From contig JAEZDF010000074.1 of NCBI GenBank assembly GCA_023429685.1, forward strand, positions 1 to 9,560: a stretch of 9,560 bases of DNA, given 5' to 3'. The number at the start of each line of letters is the position of its first letter. The stretch's first letter is position 1. Both the position numbers and the translations under genes were made by a program. The DNA comes from Bacillota bacterium (GTDB taxonomy: Bacteria > Bacillota > Clostridia > Oscillospirales > Ruminococcaceae). Below the pieces are notes generated by a model. The model had not been told where the DNA came from and did no database searches. It saw nothing but the letters and a program-made list of their open reading frames with translations. Positions 5,702-9,560 of the stretch are shown piece by piece.

Positions 5702-6721
5702 TTAAAACGGATTTTTCACAAAACCGACCTTGTGGTAGACCTTATCCAGCGTGCGCTGGGCGAAGTGTGCCGCCTTTGTTGCGCCATCGGTGTAGCACTG
5801 CTCAAGGTACGCCTTGTCCTGCATCAGGCGGGCGTGGTTTTCGCGCACGGGGCGCAGGTGCTCGGCAACCGCCTCGCCCACGGCAACCTTAAAGTCGCCG
5901 TAACCCTTGCCGTCAAACTCGCGCTCGATATCGTCAAGCTCTTTGCCCGTTACAATCGAGTAGATGGTCATCAGGTTGTTGATGCCGTCCTTGCCTTCGG
6001 CGTAGCACACGCGGGCGTCGCTGTCGGTCACGGCACTTTTGAACTTTTTAATGATGACCTCGGGCGCGTCGAGTATCGACACAAACGATTTGGGGTTGTC
6101 GTCAGACTTGCTCATCTTTTTGGTCGGCTCCTGCAGGCTCATCACCTTTGCGCCGAGTTTAGGGATATAGCCGTCGGGCACCACAAAGGTGTTGCCAAAC
6201 CGCCCGTTAAAGCGCAGGGCGATGTCGCGCGCAAGCTCAAGATGCTGCTTCTGGTCAACGCCCACCGGCACAAGGTCCGCCTGATACAGCAGGATGTCCG
6301 CCGCCATCAGCACGGGGTAGGTAAATAAACCGACGTTCACATCGTCTGCGTGCTTTTGGCTTTTGTCTTTAAACTGCGTCATGCGCGAAAGCTCGCCGAA
6401 CTGCGCGTTGCACCCAAGCGCCCATGCTAGCTGTGCGTGCGCGGGCACATGGCTTTGTATAAATACAAGGCTCTTTTGCGGGTCCAGCCCGCAGGCAAGC
6501 AGCAACGCGTACGAAGATAGGGTTTGCTGCCGAAGCACAGCGGGATCTTGGCGCACCGTAATCGCGTGCATGTTCACCACCGAGTACACGCAGTGGTACT
6601 CCTCCTGCAGTTTTACCCAGTTGCGCAATGCGCCGATATAGTTACCGAGCGTAAACACGCCGGTGGGCTGTATTCCGCTGAATATTACCTTCTTTTTTGC
6701 GGGGGAACTATTCTCCTGCAT
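5702..6721 (-). CDS. trpS: Tryptophanyl-tRNA synthetase
   Basis: Class I aminoacyl-tRNA synthetase that activates tryptophan with ATP and charges tRNA-Trp in the cytoplasm. From the ATG at 6721 the protein is 339 residues, normal for the bacterial enzyme. It opens with VIFSGIQPTGVFTLGNYIGA (12-31), where TLGNYIGA holds the HIGH-equivalent signature, and has an exact KMSKS loop (202-206). The GVDQKQHLELARDIA segment (154-168) is the conserved region after the connecting peptide. The frame stays open upstream to 7030, but that extension lies inside the aminotransferase gene and is not part of the enzyme. The start is 20 nt after the aminotransferase stop, with a modest AAAGAAAGG overlapping the stop region as ribosome binding site, so the two genes are probably one transcript. 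It ends at the hairpin at 5652-5676. Confidence 0.95.
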   Translation of the reverse strand: MQENSSPAKKKVIFSGIQPTGVFTLGNYIGALRNWVKLQEEYHCVYSVVNMHAITVRQDPAVLRQQTLSSYALLLACGLDPQKSLVFIQSHVPAHAQLAWALGCNAQFGELSRMTQFKDKSQKHADDVNVGLFTYPVLMAADILLYQADLVPVGVDQKQHLELARDIALRFNGRFGNTFVVPDGYIPKLGAKVMSLQEPTKKMSKSDDNPKSFVSILDAPEVIIKKFKSAVTDSDARVCYAEGKDGINNLMTIYSIVTGKELDDIEREFDGKGYGDFKVAVGEAVAEHLRPVRENHARLMQDKAYLEQCYTDGATKAAHFAQRTLDKVYHKVGFVKNPF

Positions 6722-6741
6722 CGTATGATCCGCGCCTTTCT

Positions 6742-7926
6742 TTAAAACGTTGTTGCGATTAAATCGGAGAGAATGGCAACGCCCTTTACAATCTGCTCGT
6801 CGGTAGGGGTGGAAAAGTTCATGCGAAACGACACCGTTTGGTCGCCCGCTTCGGGCATAAACGCGCTGCCCGGTACAACCGCCACCTTGCGCTGTACCGC
6901 TTCGCGGCAAAAGCCCATCATATCCGAACCCTCGGGCAGGGTGCACCACAAGAACAGTCCGCCCTCGGGGCGGGTGTACGCCACCTTCCCGCCAAAGCCT
7001 TTGTCCATGCCATCCAGCATCAGCGCGCACTTTTTGCGATAGATCTCACGCAGGCGGGCGATGTGCTCGTCGTAGCTGACACGGGTTAAGAACTGCGCGC
7101 AGATCATCTGCGAAAGGATGGTGGTGTGTACGTCCGACGCCTGCTTTGCCACCACAATCTTCTGTACGACGGGGGAGGGCGCCAGCACGTAGCCTACGCG
7201 CAGCCCAGGCGAAAGCACCTTAGAGAAGCTGCCGCAGTAGATGACAATGCCGTCCTCGTCAAAGCTCTTGATGGAGGGGATGTCCTCGCCCGCAAAGCGC
7301 AGGTCGCCGTAGGGGTTGTCCTCTAAAATCATCACGCCGTACCGCTTGGCAAGGGCGTAAACGCCCTTTCTTGTTTCAAGGCTCATGGTGCGTCCGCTCG
7401 GGTTTTGGAAGTTGGGAATCACATAGATTAAGCGCACCGTGTTTTGTTTAAGCGCCTGCTCCATCTTATCAAGGTCCAGCCCGTCGCCCACGGCGTCGAT
7501 GCCGATTAACCGCGCGTTGTAGGATTTAAACGAGTTGATGGTGCCGATAAAGGTGGGGCGCTCGCAGATAATCGCGTCGCCCTCGTTGCACAGCACCTTG
7601 CACGCAAGCTCGATGCCCTGCTGCGCACCCGAAACGCAGATTAGCTCATCGGTATCGCGCCCTACGCCGTACCGCTGCTTTAGCATCGTTTTAAGCAGCT
7701 CCCGCAGGGGAGGGTAGCCCTCGGTCAGGCTGTACTGCAACGCGGCGATGGGCTGCGACGCAAAGATGTCCGCCGTAATGTCGGCTATTAGCTGCACGGG
7801 GAACGCGTCGGGTGCGGGGTTGCCCGCCGCAAACGGAATGACCTCGGGGTCGGCGGTGAACTTTAAAATCTCACGAATCGCCGACGGCTGCAAGGACGAT
7901 ATCTTGTCCGAAAACTGGTACTGCAT
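6742..7926 (-). CDS. PLP-dependent aminotransferase, class I/II (AraT/LysN-like)
   Basis: Fold-type I, pyridoxal-phosphate aminotransferase of 394 residues, soluble. Recognisable sites are the phosphate-binding turn GAQQG (100-104), the NFQNPSG motif (172-178), DNPYGDLR (203-210) with the cofactor-binding Asp203 and Tyr206, the Schiff-base lysine Lys236 in SFSKVLSPGLRVGY (233-246), and Arg368 in SFRMNFS, the usual substrate-carboxylate arginine. This pattern is that of the subgroup holding 2-aminoadipate/aromatic/branched-chain aminotransferases (LysN, ARO8-like) and the aminotransferase half of MocR regulators. There is no N-terminal GntR helix-turn-helix, so it is an enzyme and not a regulator. 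The amino-acid substrate cannot be read from sequence; an aromatic substrate would fit the trpS neighbour but that is inference. The start ATG at 7926 has GAAAGGA about 12 nt upstream, a rather long spacing. Confidence 0.9.
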   Translation of the reverse strand: MQYQFSDKISSLQPSAIREILKFTADPEVIPFAAGNPAPDAFPVQLIADITADIFASQPIAALQYSLTEGYPPLRELLKTMLKQRYGVGRDTDELICVSGAQQGIELACKVLCNEGDAIICERPTFIGTINSFKSYNARLIGIDAVGDGLDLDKMEQALKQNTVRLIYVIPNFQNPSGRTMSLETRKGVYALAKRYGVMILEDNPYGDLRFAGEDIPSIKSFDEDGIVIYCGSFSKVLSPGLRVGYVLAPSPVVQKIVVAKQASDVHTTILSQMICAQFLTRVSYDEHIARLREIYRKKCALMLDGMDKGFGGKVAYTRPEGGLFLWCTLPEGSDMMGFCREAVQRKVAVVPGSAFMPEAGDQTVSFRMNFSTPTDEQIVKGVAILSDLIATTF

Positions 7927-7980
7927 AGGTCAAATCTATCCTTTCTGTCTGTTATAGTATATTCAGTTAAAAGATGTCCG

Positions 7981-8009
7981 AATAAAATGGTATCACGGGA
8001 TAATGACAA
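7981..8009 (-). promoter_or_regulatory. Possible promoter of the aminotransferase-trpS operon
   Basis: On the - strand TTGTCA (complement of 8004-8009, 5 of 6 to consensus) is followed after 17 nt by TTTATT (7981-7986, 4 of 6). A second possible -10, TATACT (complement of 7956-7961), has no good -35. The leader is under 60 nt, leaving no room for a T-box. Confidence 0.35.
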
Positions 8010-8076
8010 CTTCTTTATTCTACCACAATCACGGTGGTTTTAAAAGGTATAATGATAACACGCCAAAACGATGAGG

Positions 8077-8105
8077 TTGACTTTACATAGACAAAATAGG
8101 ATAAT
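8077..8105 (+). promoter_or_regulatory. Sigma A-type promoter of the lipoprotein gene
   Basis: TTGACT (8077-8082) and GATAAT (8100-8105) are separated by exactly 17 nt, each 5 of 6 to the vegetative consensus. Transcription would start near 8112, about 36 nt before the start codon. The 221-nt region 7927-8147 is a divergent promoter region; I see no gene in it. Confidence 0.65.
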
Positions 8106-8132
8106 AAAGGAATAGAATACAAAATGAAGGAA

Positions 8133-8140
8133 GGGAGGTG
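8133..8140 (+). promoter_or_regulatory. Ribosome binding site fixing the lipoprotein start
   Basis: GGGAGGTG, 7 nt before the ATG at 8148. It selects this ATG over the in-frame ATG at 8124, which would add 8 charged residues before the signal peptide and has only a weak AAAGGAA 12 nt upstream. Confidence 0.75.
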
Positions 8141-8147
8141 TGTTGTC

Positions 8148-9368
8148 ATGCGGCAAGGAACAAAAAAGCTGCTTTTACGCACGACGGGGGTACTGCTCTG
8201 CGCGGTAATGACGACGGGCTGCGCTGCCGAGGTGACACAAGAGCCTGTGGTTGCACAGCCGCAGCCATCATCCCAGGTGCTCAGCGAGCCATTAAATGTG
8301 GAACTTGTGCGGGATGGAGTAATTACCGTCTACCGTGCGTTTCCGAATTCGGACGTGTTAGAATCGGTGGAGGTAAAAGCGCCGGATGGCGAGGTGACCA
8401 TATGGGATGTGATAAACGCGGTCGAAACCGTATTGGATGAAGAACTGCCCATCCGAACGATTACGCAGCAACAGGGCTTGTTAGTCATCGATGTTTCGCA
8501 TCAACTGTTTGACCGTTACCCCAAACGGGAGATCTATCCGCTGTTAACCGCAGTGGGCGTTACGCTGCGGGAGAACCACAAGGCCTTTGAGCAGCTGCAA
8601 TATCAGGTGGACGGCGAGGTCGGCATGCTGGGCGAGCTTTATACCCTGCCGCCGCTCAAGCTTGCAAACGGTTCGGCGCAGGACTACGCCGCCATTCGCG
8701 CGTCTATCCCCTATGAAGGCCTGTTCAATGAAGGAGAGCAACGATCGCTTATCGAAATGGATGACACGAGCAGGCAGATTCTTCGGTATCTGGGATTGCT
8801 GGAGGTAATCGACAAGGATGTAACGTCTGCGTCAGAGCTAGGCAACCAGTACCTGATTCAAACCGCGATATTTCATACCCAGCACTATTCCATCGACAGT
8901 TATGATAAGCAATTCAGCAATTACCGCGAGGAGTTGTCTGCCCTGCAGGAATCGGTATCCGAAAAGTTAGGCATGGTCGAAACGTGGTTTTGGATGGAGG
9001 AACATGTTCAGGAGAGCACGAGGCTGATTTTTGGCGATGAGGTTACAATCAGGCATACCAACCTAAAACAGTACCCCTATCTTTATATGCAAACGGAGGG
9101 CGTTTACACGCCCCCTCATATGGGCATCTGGAGCGCACCCGTCCCCTTCCTGCTTGGGTATCAGGATTTGGGTGACAGCTACCGCGTGGAGATGGCTTTT
9201 GTACTGTCGACTATGAACGGATATGTAGACCCCGACAAAAACGACGATGTGCTGATTGGAAAAGAGGACATCGACGAATATGTGCGCACAACAAGCCGCC
9301 GCCGCGAGGTGATACTGAAAAAGCAGGAGGACGGTAGGGTAACGCTTGTGAGCCACCGATACCTGTAG
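8148..9368 (+). CDS. Predicted lipoprotein with GerMN-like domain and unknown C-terminal region
   Basis: The 406-residue product starts with a lipoprotein-type signal peptide: positive N-region (MRQGTKK), hydrophobic core (about 8-21) and TTGC ending at Cys25. The lipobox is weak, with Thr and not Leu at -3. A Pro/Gln/Ser-rich linker follows (about 28-46). Residues about 49-165 resemble the GerMN domain: an opening strand VITVYRAFPNSD (58-69), a helix of the WDVINAVETVL type (86-96), LLVIDVSHQLFD (111-122), and a late TAVGVTLREN...FEQLQYQVDGE segment (134-157). GerMN proteins act outside the membrane in germination and sporulation, among other roles. Residues about 190-406 I cannot assign; they are rich in Tyr, Trp and acidic residues, with no membrane anchor. 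The gene stands alone, with its own sigma A-type promoter and terminator. The vegetative promoter suggests expression is not restricted to the spore. The GerMN call is by pattern only. Confidence 0.62.
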   Translation: MRQGTKKLLLRTTGVLLCAVMTTGCAAEVTQEPVVAQPQPSSQVLSEPLNVELVRDGVITVYRAFPNSDVLESVEVKAPDGEVTIWDVINAVETVLDEELPIRTITQQQGLLVIDVSHQLFDRYPKREIYPLLTAVGVTLRENHKAFEQLQYQVDGEVGMLGELYTLPPLKLANGSAQDYAAIRASIPYEGLFNEGEQRSLIEMDDTSRQILRYLGLLEVIDKDVTSASELGNQYLIQTAIFHTQHYSIDSYDKQFSNYREELSALQESVSEKLGMVETWFWMEEHVQESTRLIFGDEVTIRHTNLKQYPYLYMQTEGVYTPPHMGIWSAPVPFLLGYQDLGDSYRVEMAFVLSTMNGYVDPDKNDDVLIGKEDIDEYVRTTSRRREVILKKQEDGRVTLVSHRYL

Positions 9369-9392
9369 AAGATATCTGCCTGTTTAGTAAAT

Positions 9393-9428
9393 AAAGGAGA
9401 CATGGGCAAATGCCGTGTCTCCTTTTTT
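9393..9428 (+). terminator. Intrinsic terminator of the lipoprotein gene
   Basis: A 10-bp stem (9393-9402, AAAGGAGACA, with 9416-9425), an inner GGC/GCC pairing, and a T6 tract (9423-9428) lie 24 nt after the stop codon at 9368. Confidence 0.85.
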
Positions 9429-9432
9429 ACGC

Positions 9433-9468
9433 AAAAAAAATGCCGCCCCCACTATTGCGAAGACAGCA
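9433..9468 (-). terminator. Intrinsic terminator of the tRNA transcript
   Basis: On the - strand TGCTGTC (complement of 9462-9468) pairs with GGCGGCA (complement of 9441-9447) through 5 Watson-Crick and 2 G-U pairs, and is followed by T8 (9433-9440). It begins 5 nt after the encoded CCA of the tRNA. Confidence 0.6.
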
Positions 9469-9472
9469 CCCC

Positions 9473-9548
9473 TGGTGGACGATGAGGGACTCGAACCCAC
9501 GACCCTCCGCATGTGACGCGGATGCTCTACCAGCTGAGCTAATCGTCC
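9473..9548 (-). tRNA. tRNA-Val, anticodon CAC
   Basis: A 76-nt cloverleaf including an encoded CCA. The acceptor GGACGAT pairs fully with ATCGTCC; the D stem is GCTC/GAGC with loop AGCTGGTA; the anticodon stem TCCGC/GCGGA holds the loop GTCACAT, with T33 and anticodon CAC, which reads GTG valine codons. The variable loop is GGGTC, the T loop TTCGAGT, and the discriminator base A. The T stem GTGGG/CCCTC has a T-T mismatch at its second pair, and position 32 is G, both unusual. Other features (loop ending CAT after the anticodon) match bacterial valine tRNAs. Its promoter lies beyond the window. Confidence 0.93.
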
Positions 9549-9560
9549 TAATTCATTATT

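Noticed and set aside
5690..6328. 212-residue open frame on the + strand opposite trpS
   Set aside because: It is antisense to a well-supported gene, with no ribosome binding site or family resemblance, and is explained by the codon bias of trpS.
6722..7030. Long upstream extension of the trpS reading frame (442 residues in total)
   Set aside because: The extra part lies wholly within the aminotransferase gene in another frame, is not synthetase-like, and the protein from 6721 has the exact length and N-terminus of TrpRS.
8022..8038. Short inverted repeat ACCAC/GTGGT followed by TTT in the divergent intergenic region
   Set aside because: Only 5 bp and no gene before it to terminate; likely chance.
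8048..8053. Second TATAAT in the divergent intergenic region
   Set aside because: No acceptable -35 lies 16-18 nt upstream; the pair at 8077-8105 is far better and closer to the gene.
1..9560. CRISPR array, transposon, prophage or toxin-antitoxin module
   Set aside because: I saw no regularly spaced direct repeats, no transposase or integrase motifs, and no paired small toxin-antitoxin genes; the only small gene pair matches spore-coat proteins.

Overview
The window looks like chromosomal DNA from an endospore-forming member of the Clostridia (Firmicutes), probably from the more GC-rich gut-type lineages. This rests on two small spore-coat genes, strong AGGAGG-type ribosome binding sites before most genes, a TTG and a GTG start, a clostridial-type pair of type IV pilus ATPases, and fairly GC-rich codon use. 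No species can be named from the sequence alone.

Layout. Positions 1-3875 (+ strand) hold four genes: a PilB-type pilus assembly ATPase (its start may lie just outside the window), a PilT-type retraction ATPase, a dienelactone-hydrolase-like alpha/beta hydrolase tightly linked to pilT, and a 126-residue membrane protein with an HELGH zinc-protease motif. A 14-bp-stem hairpin at 3890-3929 ends this block and also serves the convergent gene. Positions 3949-4851 (- strand) encode an AraC-family regulator with a GyrI-like C-terminal domain. Positions 5062-5516 (- strand) encode two short helical spore-coat (CotF-family) proteins in a mini-operon. It has a possible sporulation promoter, a terminator-like leader hairpin and its own terminator. 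Positions 5702-7926 (- strand) hold a fold-type-I aminotransferase followed 20 nt later by tryptophanyl-tRNA synthetase, with a terminator after trpS. A 221-nt divergent intergenic region then leads to a + strand gene (8148-9368) for a predicted lipoprotein with a GerMN-like N-terminal region and an unrecognised C-terminal half. Its terminator lies back to back with the terminator of a - strand tRNA-Val(CAC) at 9473-9548.

How the genes fit together. PilB and PilT are the antagonistic motors for pilus extension and retraction. The coat proteins and perhaps the GerMN-like lipoprotein belong to sporulation. trpS and the tRNA are translation genes. The rest are general metabolism or regulation. 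I see no mobile element, CRISPR array, phage gene or obvious defence system. The window is mostly ordinary. The points most worth checking are the degenerate tandem MshEN (c-di-GMP-binding type) motifs in PilB, the coat-protein pair with its leader hairpin, the mini HELGH membrane protein beside the pilus genes, the unassigned half of the lipoprotein, and a T-arm mismatch in the tRNA.
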